A stretch of 9,042 nucleotides of DNA. It comes from Ga0077527 sp049433545 (lineage in GTDB: Bacteria; Pseudomonadota; Gammaproteobacteria; Burkholderiales; SG8-41). Shown here piece by piece: positions 1 through 7,431 of the stretch. The DNA lies in NCBI GenBank assembly GCA_049433545.1, contig JBMTEY010000102.1, positions 1 through 9,042 on the forward strand, read 5' to 3'. Positions within the stretch are counted from its first letter, which is position 1. Every line of letters begins with the position of its first letter. Below the pieces are notes generated by a model, which saw nothing but the letters and a program-made list of their open reading frames with translations, searched no databases and had not been told where the DNA came from. Made by a program: the position numbers and the translations under genes.

Positions 1-1
1 G

Positions 2-1237
2 GCGCCGGCACTGGCCGGCGGCTTCGGCATCGGAACCCAGAGCGGCAGCGGCACCGGCAACGCTTTTGCCGGAGGCGCAGCCGCGGCGGACGACGCCAGT
101 GTGGCCTGGTCCAATCCGGCGGCAATGACGCTGCTGCCGACGGGCAAGCAGGTGACTTTTGCCGGCCATGTGATTTTGCCGTCATTCAAATTCACCAATA
201 ACGGTTCCACCGGCGCAATCGGCGCCGGGTTACTGGGCACCGGCAATGGCGGTGACGGCGGCGACCTGGCGGTGATACCGAACGGTTTTTTCACCATGAG
301 CATCAACCCGAATCTGCGTTTCGGGCTCGCACTGAACGTACCGTTTGGTCTGGCCACCGAATATGCCCCGGGCTGGCAGGGTCAGGTCACCGCGCTGGAG
401 TCCGAGATCAAGACCATCAACATCAATCCGTCTCTGGCCTACAAGGTCAATGACAAGTTTTCCATCGGCGGCGGCGTCAGCATCCAGAAGATAGATGCCA
501 AGCTGTCGGCATTCACGGGTGCCGTGGCAACGGGAAACCTCGCATTGAAGGCTGACGATATCGGTTACGGTTTCAATTTCGGCCTGCTTGCGCAGATGAC
601 GCCGAGCACCCGTGTCGGTTTTTCGTATCGTTCCCGGATTTCATACGACCTCGAAGGCACTGCGACGTTTTCCGGCGCCGCGGCTCCGCTCTTCAACGGC
701 AACGTCCGCGCCGACCTCAAGGTTCCTGAAAGCGCATCACTGAGCCTGTTCAGCACCATGGGAGACAAATGGGAACTGATGGCCGATCTGACGCATACCG
801 GCTGGAGCAGCATCAAACGGCTGGACGTCATCCGGATGAATGCCTCCGCACTTGTGGCGCCGCCCCCCGGGGGTGCTGCAGGCTCGACCCTGACTTCGCT
901 CCAGTTCAACTGGAAGGACACGCTGCGGATAGGCATCGGCGCCAACTACAAGTTGAACAATCAAACCAAGCTGCGCTTTGGCCTGGCCCTGGATCCGACG
1001 CCCACAAATGACGTGGATCGCACGCCGCGCCTGCCGGATCAGGATCGCACCTGGCTGGCGTTAGGCGTCCAGTACAAACCGGGCAAAGACGGTGTGCTCG
1101 AAGTCGGTTATGCCCACGAATTCGTCAAGGATGCCCGGATCAATACTGCGGGGCCGACAGCTCCGGCGGGCCGGCTGATCGGATCGTTCAATAGCAAGGC
1201 CGACATCCTGTCGGTCCAGTATTCGCACAAGTTCTGA
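2..1237 (+). CDS. fadL: FadL/OMPP1/TodX family outer-membrane fatty acid transporter, 5' partial
   Basis: This is a beta-barrel porin of the FadL family, which carries long-chain fatty acids or other hydrophobic compounds across the outer membrane. The open frame runs from the window edge, giving 411 visible residues. It begins APALAGGFGIGTQSGSGTGN; ALA followed by GG looks like a signal peptidase site, so only the start codon and most of the signal peptide are missing. Family marks are the glycine-rich N-terminal hatch, the A-rich DDAS stretch and the NPAAM motif at visible residues 38-42. Many alternating strands follow, and the last residue is Phe (YSHKF), as the BAM assembly machinery prefers. 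A GTG at 101 lies inside the conserved hatch and is not the start. A C6G5 run at 863-873 encodes a Pro/Gly-rich loop. Beta-oxidation genes downstream favour fatty acids as substrate, but aromatic hydrocarbon uptake (TodX-like) cannot be excluded. Confidence 0.9.
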   Translation, partial: APALAGGFGIGTQSGSGTGNAFAGGAAAADDASVAWSNPAAMTLLPTGKQVTFAGHVILPSFKFTNNGSTGAIGAGLLGTGNGGDGGDLAVIPNGFFTMSINPNLRFGLALNVPFGLATEYAPGWQGQVTALESEIKTININPSLAYKVNDKFSIGGGVSIQKIDAKLSAFTGAVATGNLALKADDIGYGFNFGLLAQMTPSTRVGFSYRSRISYDLEGTATFSGAAAPLFNGNVRADLKVPESASLSLFSTMGDKWELMADLTHTGWSSIKRLDVIRMNASALVAPPPGGAAGSTLTSLQFNWKDTLRIGIGANYKLNNQTKLRFGLALDPTPTNDVDRTPRLPDQDRTWLALGVQYKPGKDGVLEVGYAHEFVKDARINTAGPTAPAGRLIGSFNSKADILSVQYSHKF

Positions 1238-1260
1238 TTGCGACAGGCCATGACTGCGTC

Positions 1261-1290
1261 GAGGCGGCCCGCGGGCCGCCTCTTTTTTTT
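1261..1290 (+). terminator. Rho-independent terminator of the fadL-type gene
   Basis: A GC-rich inverted repeat (GAGGCGGCC, loop CGCG, GGCCGCCTC) is followed directly by eight T residues. It lies 23 bases after the porin stop codon. The 9-bp stem and T-run make a strong intrinsic terminator. It should separate porin transcription from the downstream beta-oxidation genes. Confidence 0.92.
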
Positions 1291-1346
1291 GGGCGTTGCA
1301 GGGCGGGCCGGCGCAAGGTTTACGGTTCGGACGGCAGCGGGGTGCG

Positions 1347-1355
1347 TGCTAGAAT
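1347..1355 (+). promoter_or_regulatory. Probable extended -10 promoter for fadN-fadA
   Basis: TGCTAGAAT reads as a TGN extension plus TAGAAT, five of six matches to the sigma-70 -10 box. No good -35 stands at 16-18 bases; TTCGGA at 1326-1331 is weak, which is usual for extended -10 promoters. Transcription would begin near 1362, about 20 bases before the ATG at 1383. The site lies after the terminator, where a new promoter is needed. I see no clear FadR or PsrA-like palindrome around it. Confidence 0.55.
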
Positions 1356-1382
1356 TCATCGACCTCTCCAGGAGTAATTCCA

Positions 1383-3875
1383 ATGTCCGCCGCAACCCCC
1401 CTGATGGTGCGCAAGGTTGCCGTGCTGGGCGCCGGCGTCATGGGCGCGCAGATCGCCGCGCACCTGGTCAATGCCCAGGTCCCGGTGGTGCTCTACGAAC
1501 TTGCCGCGAAAGAGGGTGATGCCAACGGCAACGTGCTGAAGGCGATCGCCAACCTGAAAAAGCTTGAGCCCAGCCCGCTGGCGACCAGGGACCGCGCCGA
1601 CCTGATCGAAGCCGCCAATTACGACCAGCACCTGGCGCAGCTTGCCGAATGCGACATCGTCATCGAGGCCATCTCCGAGCGCATGGACTGGAAGGCGGAT
1701 CTTTACCAGAAAGTTGCACCGCATCTCGGCGAACACACGATTTTCGCCAGCAACACCTCCGGGCTGTCGATCAACAAGCTCGCCGACGCTTTCCCGCAGG
1801 CGCAGCGCGCGCGCTTCTGCGGCGTGCATTTTTTCAACCCGCCGCGTTACATGCACCTGGTGGAACTGATCCCCTGCGCCGGCACCGATGCCGGCATCCT
1901 CGACGATCTCGAGCGTTTCCTGGTGACCACGCTGGGCAAGGGGGTGATCCGTGCCAAGGACACGCCGAATTTCATCGCCAACCGCGTCGGCGTGTTCTCG
2001 ATGCTGGCGACCATCCACCATGCCGAACGCCTGGGCATCGGCTTCGACACCGTCGACGCGCTGACCGGTTCGCTGGTCGGACGGCCGAAAAGCGCGACCT
2101 TTCGCACTGCCGACGTGGTTGGCCTCGACACCTTCGCGCACGTGGTCCACACCATGCGCGACACGCTGCCCGAAGACCCGTGGCACAAGTACTACGGCGT
2201 GCCGCCCTGGCTGCAGGCGCTGATCGACAAGAAGGCGCTGGGCCAGAAAACGCGCAAAGGCGTCTACCAGAAGGTTGGCCGCGACATCCAGGTGCTCGAC
2301 CCGAAAACCGGCGATTACCGCCTCTCCGACGGCAAGGCCGACGAGGCCGTTGTCGAAATCCTGAAGAACCGGAACGCGATGGAGCGCTTTGCCGCTTTGC
2401 ACGACTCCAGCCATCCGCAGGCGCAGTTCATCTGGTCGATATTCCGCGATTCCTTTCATTACTGCGCGCTGCACCTCGATGCCATCGCGAACAATGCGCG
2501 CGACCTCGATTTCGCCATCCGCTGGGGTTTCGGCTGGGACAAGGGCCCGTTCGAAATCTGGCAGGCCGCGGGCTGGCGCCAGGTGTCGGCATGGATTGCC
2601 GAGGACATCGCGTCCGGCAAGGCGATGGTGGCCGCGCCGCTGCCGGCGTGGGTGACCGAGCCGCAGCGCACCGGCGTGCACCGGCCCGAAGGTTCTTATG
2701 CCCCGGCTTCCGGCGGCTATCAGCCGCGCTCCGCGCTCGCCGTCTACAAACGCCAGCCGTTCCCCGATCGCCTGCTCGGCGAGGAGCGCGAATACGGTAC
2801 GACCATATTCGAAACCGACGGCGTTCGCTGCTGGCACACCGGCGACGACATCGCCATCGTCAGCTTCAAGAGCCGCATGCATGCCATCGGCGACGATGTG
2901 CTCGACGGCGTGCAGCGCGCCATCGACGAAGCCGAGCATCACTACGCCGGCCTGGTGATCTGGCAGACCGAGCCGCCGTTCTCCATCGGCGCCAACCTGA
3001 AGAAGTCACCGGCCGGGGGCGGTGCGCCGCGGGCGCAGCCTTCGGCGCTGGGGAAGCTGTTCAGGAGCGTGAAAAAGGAAGCCGAATCGCTGGCGCTGAA
3101 GGCCGTGCGCCAGCTCGGCGTCGACGACCAGCTGATGGCCGGCAAGCTCGCCGAGGTCGAACACCTGGTCGAGCAGTTCCAGGTCACCACGCAGATGCTG
3201 AAGTATTCGATGGTACCGACAGTGGCAGCGGTCGATGGCCTGGCGCTGGGTGGGGGCTGCGAATTCATCATGCACTGCGACCGCGCCGTGGCCAGCCTCG
3301 AGAGTTACATCGGCTTGGTCGAGGTCGGCGTCGGCCTGCTGCCCGCGGGCGGCGGCTGCAAGGAGTTCGCGATGCGCGCCGCAGTGGATGCCAAGGGCGG
3401 CGACATCTCGCCCTTTCTGCAGAAATATTTCAGGGCGGTGGCGATGGCCGAAGTCGGGCGCAGCGCGGAACACGCGCGCGAGATCGGCTACCTGCGCGCC
3501 ACCGACCGCGTGGTGATGAACCGTTTCGAACTGCTGGAAATCGCCAAGGCCGAAGTGCGGGCGATGGCAGCGGCGGGCTACCGTCCCCCGCTGCGCGCGA
3601 AAGCGATCCCGGTGCTCGGCCGCAGCGGCATTTCCACCATCCGCGCCTTTATGGAAAACATGCGCGCCGGCGGTCATATTTCCGAACACGACTACCTGAT
3701 CGGAACCAAGGTGGCGACGGTGATGTGCGGCGGCGACATCGAAGGCGGCAGCCTGGTTGACGAGCAGTGGCTGCTCGACCTCGAGCGTCGCCATTTCATG
3801 GAACTGATTGCAACTGAAAAAACGCAGGCCCGGATTGATTACATGCTCAAAACGGGAAAGCCGCTCAGGAACTGA
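1383..3875 (+). CDS. fadN: FadN-type bifunctional 3-hydroxyacyl-CoA dehydrogenase / enoyl-CoA hydratase
   Basis: This 830-residue cytoplasmic enzyme hydrates trans-2-enoyl-CoA and oxidises the resulting 3-hydroxyacyl-CoA with NAD+, steps two and three of each beta-oxidation turn. The N-terminal Rossmann domain has GAGVMG at residues 16-21. The dehydrogenase pair is His149 (GVHFFNP) and Glu161 (HLVELI), 12 apart as in human HADH. Helical C-terminal dehydrogenase segments follow to about residue 400. The crotonase part covers about 475-720, with an oxyanion-hole segment FSIGANL at 533-539 and both catalytic glutamates, Glu627 (GGGCE) and Glu647 (LVEVGVG), spaced by 20 as in rat hydratase. The domain order (dehydrogenase then hydratase) is the reverse of E. 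coli FadB and matches Bacillus FadN. About 60 residues (541-600) are inserted in the crotonase part. AGGAG at 1370-1374, 8 bases upstream, supports the start. The thiolase gene follows after 16 bases. All catalytic residues appear intact. Confidence 0.95.
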   Translation: MSAATPLMVRKVAVLGAGVMGAQIAAHLVNAQVPVVLYELAAKEGDANGNVLKAIANLKKLEPSPLATRDRADLIEAANYDQHLAQLAECDIVIEAISERMDWKADLYQKVAPHLGEHTIFASNTSGLSINKLADAFPQAQRARFCGVHFFNPPRYMHLVELIPCAGTDAGILDDLERFLVTTLGKGVIRAKDTPNFIANRVGVFSMLATIHHAERLGIGFDTVDALTGSLVGRPKSATFRTADVVGLDTFAHVVHTMRDTLPEDPWHKYYGVPPWLQALIDKKALGQKTRKGVYQKVGRDIQVLDPKTGDYRLSDGKADEAVVEILKNRNAMERFAALHDSSHPQAQFIWSIFRDSFHYCALHLDAIANNARDLDFAIRWGFGWDKGPFEIWQAAGWRQVSAWIAEDIASGKAMVAAPLPAWVTEPQRTGVHRPEGSYAPASGGYQPRSALAVYKRQPFPDRLLGEEREYGTTIFETDGVRCWHTGDDIAIVSFKSRMHAIGDDVLDGVQRAIDEAEHHYAGLVIWQTEPPFSIGANLKKSPAGGGAPRAQPSALGKLFRSVKKEAESLALKAVRQLGVDDQLMAGKLAEVEHLVEQFQVTTQMLKYSMVPTVAAVDGLALGGGCEFIMHCDRAVASLESYIGLVEVGVGLLPAGGGCKEFAMRAAVDAKGGDISPFLQKYFRAVAMAEVGRSAEHAREIGYLRATDRVVMNRFELLEIAKAEVRAMAAAGYRPPLRAKAIPVLGRSGISTIRAFMENMRAGGHISEHDYLIGTKVATVMCGGDIEGGSLVDEQWLLDLERRHFMELIATEKTQARIDYMLKTGKPLRN

Positions 3876-3881
3876 GCGAAC

Positions 3882-3885
3882 GGAG
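3882..3885 (+). promoter_or_regulatory. Shine-Dalgarno that sets the thiolase start
   Basis: GGAG stands 6 bases before the ATG at 3892. This supports that ATG as the start. The open frame extends back to 3808, but that would overlap fadN by 68 bases and add 28 residues not expected of a thiolase. Confidence 0.75.
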
Positions 3886-3891
3886 CTGATC

Positions 3892-5091
3892 ATGGCCAAA
3901 CAAGTCCAGGACGCCTATATCGTAGCCGCGACGCGCTCGCCGGTGGGCAAGGCGCCGCGCGGCATGCTGAAGAACGTGCGGCCGGATGACCTGCTGGCGC
4001 ATGTGCTGAAAAGCGCGGTTGCGCAGTGTCCGGGACTCGATCTCAGCGAAATCGGCGACGTCATCGCCGGCTGCGCGATGCCGGAAGGCGAGCAGGGCAT
4101 GAACGTCGCCCGCATCGGCCTGCTGCTCGCGGGTTTTCCCGACACCGTGCCGGGCGTCACCATCAACCGCTTCTGTTCGTCCGGCGTGCAGGCCGTTGCC
4201 GATGCCGCCGCGCGCATCCGTTTGGGCGAAGCCGACGTGATGATCGCCGCCGGCACCGAGAGCATGAGCATGGTGCCCATGGGCGGCAACAAGCCGACCT
4301 TCAGTCCGGCGATATTCGAGAAGGATGAAAATTTCGCGATTGCCTACGGCATGGGCATCACCGCCGAGCGCGTTGCCGATCAGTGGAAAGTCAGCCGTGA
4401 GGACCAGGACCTGTTCGCCGCCGAAAGCCACCGCCGCGCCTTGTGGGCCACCGACAGCGGCGAATTCAGCAACGAGATCACGCCGTACACCCTGAACGAA
4501 CGCCTGCCGGACCTGCAGACGCGCGAAATCACTGTCCGCACCAAACAGCTGCAGAACGACGAAGGCCCGCGCCGCGACACCTCGCCCGAAGGCCTGGCGA
4601 AACTGCGGCCGGCGTTTGCGGCGAAGGGCAGCGTCACTGCCGGCAACAGCTCGCAGACTTCCGATGGCGCCGGCGCGGTGGTGCTGATGAGCGAAGCCGC
4701 GCTGAAACGCTACAACCTGCAGCCGCTGGGGCGCTTCCTCGGTTACGCGGTGGCGGGGGTGCCGCCCGACGTGATGGGCATAGGCCCGGTGAAGGCGATA
4801 CCGAAAGTGCTGGCGCAGGCCGGAATAAAACAGGAACAGCTCGACTGGATAGAACTCAACGAAGCGTTCGCCGCGCAGTCGCTGGCGGTGATCCGTGAAC
4901 TCGGACTTGATCCGGCGAAGGTCAACCCGCTGGGCGGCGCGATCGCGCTCGGCCATCCGCTGGGCGCCACCGGTGCGATACGCGTCGCGACGCTGATGCA
5001 TGGCCTGCGCCGACACAAGAAAAAATACGGCATGGTGAGCATGTGCATAGGCACCGGCATGGGGGCGGCGGGAGTGTTTGAATCGCTCTGA
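3892..5091 (+). CDS. fadA: Acetyl-CoA C-acyltransferase (3-ketoacyl-CoA thiolase)
   Basis: This 399-residue thiolase cleaves 3-ketoacyl-CoA with free CoA, releasing acetyl-CoA and an acyl-CoA shorter by two carbons, the last beta-oxidation step. The length is typical of type I thiolases. The nucleophile is Cys95 in NRFCSSG. NEAF is at 323-326, the catalytic His is His355 in GHPLGATG, and the second cysteine is Cys385 in CIGTGMGAAG close to the C-terminus. No essential residue is missing. The start at 3892 gives MAKQVQDAYIVAATRSPVGK, the normal N-terminus of the family. The gene lies 16 bases after the fusion gene and is surely cotranscribed with it, as in fadNA and fadBA operons. A biosynthetic acetoacetyl-CoA thiolase has the same motifs, but the context strongly favours the degradative role. 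Confidence 0.95.
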   Translation: MAKQVQDAYIVAATRSPVGKAPRGMLKNVRPDDLLAHVLKSAVAQCPGLDLSEIGDVIAGCAMPEGEQGMNVARIGLLLAGFPDTVPGVTINRFCSSGVQAVADAAARIRLGEADVMIAAGTESMSMVPMGGNKPTFSPAIFEKDENFAIAYGMGITAERVADQWKVSREDQDLFAAESHRRALWATDSGEFSNEITPYTLNERLPDLQTREITVRTKQLQNDEGPRRDTSPEGLAKLRPAFAAKGSVTAGNSSQTSDGAGAVVLMSEAALKRYNLQPLGRFLGYAVAGVPPDVMGIGPVKAIPKVLAQAGIKQEQLDWIELNEAFAAQSLAVIRELGLDPAKVNPLGGAIALGHPLGATGAIRVATLMHGLRRHKKKYGMVSMCIGTGMGAAGVFESL

Positions 5092-5111
5092 AGTTGCCTG
5101 TGCCGGAATAA

Positions 5112-5147
5112 ATAAATATTAACTAAAACAAATACTTATGATACTCG
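5112..5147 (+). repeat. AT-rich patch, copy 1 of a degenerate pair
   Basis: This is a sharp AT-rich pocket (3 G/C in the 32 bases at 5107-5138) in GC-rich surroundings. It contains ATAAATATT (5112-5120), three bases, then TAAAACAA (5124-5131), and ends with ATACTCG (5141-5147). The same order recurs at 8238-8275 inside hpnE. This copy fills the gap before the chalcone isomerase-like gene and runs over its ATG. It may hold a promoter, though no well-spaced -35/-10 pair is visible. Whether the likeness to copy 2 reflects common origin or chance in AT-rich sequence is open. Confidence 0.4.
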
Positions 5148-5692
5148 CGCTGGTGCTGCTGCCGGGCGCAGCGCCGGCGCTTGAACTGGAGGGCGTCAAG
5201 CTGCCGGAGCGTGTGCGCCTCAGCGATGCCGGCGCGGAACTGGTGCTCAACGGCGCGGGTGTGCGCACCCGGTTTTTCTTCCGCGTCTATGTCGGCGCGC
5301 TGTATCTGGAGAAAAAAACGAAATCCGCACAGGCCGCGATCAGCCGGTCCGGAGCAAAGCGTGTCGCGTTGCACATCCTGCGCGAACTTACCTCGGCGCA
5401 ATTATCTGATGCGCTCGAGGACGGTCTGAAAAACAATCACGACGCTGCGGAACTCGCGAAGCTTGATTCGCGTGTGAAGCAACTGCGCACAATGTTTGAC
5501 GCCGCCAAAGTTGTCAAACCCGGCGACGTGATTCTCATTGATTACCTGCCGGACAGCGGCACGCGGGTGACGTTCAACGGCGATGTCAAGGGCGCGGTGG
5601 CCGGCGAGGACTTCAACCGCGCCCTGCTGCGTGTCTGGCTGGGCGAAAGTCCCGCCGACGGCGATCTCAAGCAGGGAATGCTCGGCGGCTGA
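5138..5692 (+). CDS. Chalcone isomerase-like fold protein, probably exported
   Basis: The 184-residue protein matches the bacterial chalcone isomerase-like family: GVKLPERVRLSDAGAELVLNGAG, then TRFFFRVYVGALYLEKK (44-60), LRELTSAQLSDALEDGLKNN (81-100), PGDVILIDYLPDSGTRVTFNG (128-148) and the closing FNRALLRVWLGESPADGDLKQGMLGG. The fold is shared with plant chalcone isomerases and plant fatty-acid-binding proteins. Bacterial members usually have a signal peptide and no proven enzyme activity. The N-terminus MILALVLLPGAAPA looks like the end of a signal peptide (cleavage after APA), but it has no basic residues and is very short. No Shine-Dalgarno precedes the ATG, and an in-frame stop at 5120-5122 blocks extension, so the start is uncertain. 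The gene follows the thiolase by 46 bases on the same strand and may belong to its transcript. A lipid or fatty acid binding role is inference from fold and position. Confidence 0.85.
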   Translation: MILALVLLPGAAPALELEGVKLPERVRLSDAGAELVLNGAGVRTRFFFRVYVGALYLEKKTKSAQAAISRSGAKRVALHILRELTSAQLSDALEDGLKNNHDAAELAKLDSRVKQLRTMFDAAKVVKPGDVILIDYLPDSGTRVTFNGDVKGAVAGEDFNRALLRVWLGESPADGDLKQGMLGG

Positions 5693-5732
5693 TCCGCGGG
5701 ACTATTTCCGCTTTCAGCAGGTCGAAGCCCGG

Positions 5733-7382
5733 CTACATGTTGGGATAGTTCGGCCCGCCGCCGCCCTCGGGTGTCACCCAGACGATGTTCTGGGTCGGAT
5801 CTTTGATGTCGCAGGTCTTGCAGTGCACGCAGTTCTGGGCGTTGATCTGCAGCCGCGGGTTGCTGCCATCGTCGTTGCGCACGATCTCGTAGACGCCGGC
5901 CGGGCAGTAGCGCTGTTCCGGCGCGTCATAGAGTTCGAGATTGACGTTGACCGGCACCGACGCGTCCTTCAGCGTCAGGTGCGCCGGCTGGTCCTCGTTG
6001 TGGTTGGTGTTGGAAATGAACACCGAGGACAGGCGGTCGAAGCTGATCACGCCGTCGGGTTTCGGATATTCGATCGGTTCGCATTCGGTCTTGCGTTTCA
6101 GCGTTTCGTGGTCGGCATGGTCGTGGTGCAGCGTCCACGGCGCCTTGCCGCGGAACAGCACCTGGTCTATGCCCACCATCAGCGTGCCAGTGTAGAGGCC
6201 CTTGCTCATCCATGGCTTGAAGTTGCGCGCCTTGTGCAGTTCCTGGTGCAGCCAACTTTTGCGGAAGGCCTCGGGATAGGCAGACAGTTCCGGTGCAGGT
6301 GTTCCGGATTTCAGCGCGGCGAACGCGGCCTCGGCGGCGAGCATGCCCGACTTGATCGCGGCATGGCTGCCCTTGATGCGCGAGGCATTGAGAAAACCGG
6401 CGTCGTCGCCGACCAGGCAGCCGCCGGGGAAGGTCAGTTTGGGCAGCGACTGCAGGCCGCCCGCGGAAATGGCGCGCGCGCCGTAGGCGATGCGCTTGCC
6501 GCCTTCGAGGAAGGGGCGGATCGCCGGGTGCGTCTTGTAGCGCTGGAATTCCTCGTACGGGCTGAGGTAGGGATTGGTATAACCGAGGCCGACGACGAAG
6601 CCGATTGCGACCAGGTTGTCCTCGAGGTGGTAGAAAAACGAGCCGCCGTAGGTGTCGCTGGCGAGCGGCCAGCCCGCGGTATGGATCACCAGACCCGGCT
6701 GGTGCATCTCCGGCTTGATTTCCCACAGTTCCTTGAGGCCGATGCCGTAGACCTGCGGATCGACGCCGTCGCGCAGTTTGAATTTTTCCTGCAGCTGCTT
6801 GCCGAGGTGGCCGCGGCAGCCTTCGGCGAAAAAAGTGTATCTGGCATGCAGTTCCATGCCGCGCTGGTGGGCCTCGGTGGGCTGGCCGTCCTTGCCGATG
6901 CCCATGTCGCCGGTGGCGACGCCGCGCACGGCGCCATTGTCGTCGAACAGCACTTCCGCTGCGGCGAAACCGGGGAATATCTCCACGCCCAGCGCTTCGG
7001 CCTGCTGGCCCAGCCAGCGGGTGACGTTGGCGAGGCTGACCACGTAGTTGCCGTGGTTCTGGAAGCACTGTGGCAGCAGCGCGGAAGGCACTTTCATCGC
7101 GCCGGTCTCGGTGAGGAACATGAAACGGTCCTCGGTCACCGGCGCGTTGAGCGGGGCGTCCTTTTCCTTCCAGTCGGGAATCAGTTCGTTCAGCGCCACC
7201 GGATCCATCACCGCGCCGGAGAGGATGTGGGCGCCGACCTCCGAGCCTTTCTCGAGCACGCAGACGCCGACTTCATGGTTGTGTTCCGCCGCCAGCTGCT
7301 TGATGCGGATCGCCGCGCCCAGGCCTGCAGGCCCCGCGCCGACGATGACGACGTCATACTCCATGGCTTCGCGTTCTGACAC
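5733..7382 (-). CDS. Electron transfer flavoprotein-ubiquinone oxidoreductase (ETF-QO)
   Basis: This 549-residue membrane-associated flavo-iron-sulfur enzyme takes electrons from reduced ETF, which collects them from acyl-CoA dehydrogenases, and gives them to ubiquinone. The N-terminal FAD site is GAGPAG at residues 15-20, followed by VLEKGSEVGAHILSGAVMDP, typical of ETF-QO. A second FAD contact is CLVGDDAGFLN (322-332), followed by GSHAAIKSGMLAAEA. The 4Fe-4S ligands are Cys493, Cys518, Cys521 and Cys524, with spacing 25/3/3 as in the mammalian enzyme, and the protein ends GGGPNYPNM. The start is GTG at 7382, giving MSEREAMEYDVVIVG; GGAGGAG lies 6 bases upstream. An internal ATG at 7364 has a weaker site. 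The gene is convergent with the fatty acid genes and follows hpnE by 49 bases. Its place beside beta-oxidation genes fits its role. Confidence 0.96.
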   Translation of the reverse strand: MSEREAMEYDVVIVGAGPAGLGAAIRIKQLAAEHNHEVGVCVLEKGSEVGAHILSGAVMDPVALNELIPDWKEKDAPLNAPVTEDRFMFLTETGAMKVPSALLPQCFQNHGNYVVSLANVTRWLGQQAEALGVEIFPGFAAAEVLFDDNGAVRGVATGDMGIGKDGQPTEAHQRGMELHARYTFFAEGCRGHLGKQLQEKFKLRDGVDPQVYGIGLKELWEIKPEMHQPGLVIHTAGWPLASDTYGGSFFYHLEDNLVAIGFVVGLGYTNPYLSPYEEFQRYKTHPAIRPFLEGGKRIAYGARAISAGGLQSLPKLTFPGGCLVGDDAGFLNASRIKGSHAAIKSGMLAAEAAFAALKSGTPAPELSAYPEAFRKSWLHQELHKARNFKPWMSKGLYTGTLMVGIDQVLFRGKAPWTLHHDHADHETLKRKTECEPIEYPKPDGVISFDRLSSVFISNTNHNEDQPAHLTLKDASVPVNVNLELYDAPEQRYCPAGVYEIVRNDDGSNPRLQINAQNCVHCKTCDIKDPTQNIVWVTPEGGGGPNYPNM

Positions 7383-7388
7383 GTTTCA

Positions 7389-7395
7389 CTCCTCC
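7389..7395 (-). promoter_or_regulatory. Strong Shine-Dalgarno that selects the GTG start of ETF-QO
   Basis: On the minus strand GGAGGAG is followed by six bases and then GTG (7382-7380). This near-ideal site decides for GTG at 7382 over the ATG at 7364, which lies six codons further in. Confidence 0.85.
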
Positions 7396-7410
7396 GATGA
7401 AAGTTTTTTG

Positions 7411-7416
7411 ATTATA
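7411..7416 (-). promoter_or_regulatory. Possible -10 box (TATAAT) for ETF-QO
   Basis: A perfect TATAAT reads on the minus strand in the gap between hpnE and ETF-QO, about 28 bases before the GTG. It would give a leader of roughly 20 bases holding the Shine-Dalgarno. The -35 is poor: at 17 bases the sequence is CCGGCT. There is no TGN extension. It may let ETF-QO be expressed apart from hpnE, but read-through from hpnE is equally possible. Confidence 0.4.
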
Positions 7417-7431
7417 ACGCCGGGTCTGCCG

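Noticed and set aside
101..103. GTG as the start of the FadL-type gene
   Set aside because: The frame is open to the window edge and encodes the conserved FadL hatch and a signal cleavage site upstream.
863..873. C6G5 run in the FadL-type gene as a phase-variation tract
   Set aside because: The runs are short, the frame is intact, and it encodes an ordinary Pro/Gly loop; there is no sign of variation from one sequence.
1356..2942. Long minus-strand open frame (528 codons) antisense to fadN
   Set aside because: It mirrors the GC-biased codons of a clear catalytic gene. The translation is low-complexity, rich in Arg, Gly, Ala and Val, and shows no recognisable family.
1649..3760. Long plus-strand open frame (703 codons) in another frame of fadN
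   Set aside because: Its translation is dominated by Arg, Ala and Gly, a frame shadow of the real gene, with no motif.
3808..3891. Earlier start for the thiolase within the end of fadN
   Set aside because: It would add 28 residues before the standard N-terminus, and the ATG at 3892 has its own ribosome site.
3865..5016. 383-codon minus-strand frame antisense to the thiolase
   Set aside because: It shadows a thiolase with all catalytic residues; the translation is Arg/His/Ala-rich without motifs.
5137..5142. TATGAT as a -10 box overlapping the chalcone isomerase-like ATG
   Set aside because: It has no suitably spaced -35, and transcription would begin inside the coding region after the proposed start codon.
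5693..5732. Possible bidirectional terminator between the convergent genes
   Set aside because: No stable hairpin followed by a T-run is visible on either strand in these 40 bases.
5583..7379. 598-codon plus-strand frame overlapping the chalcone isomerase-like gene and antisense to ETF-QO
   Set aside because: The ETF-QO frame on the other strand has complete cofactor motifs and a strong ribosome site. This frame has neither and is a composition effect.
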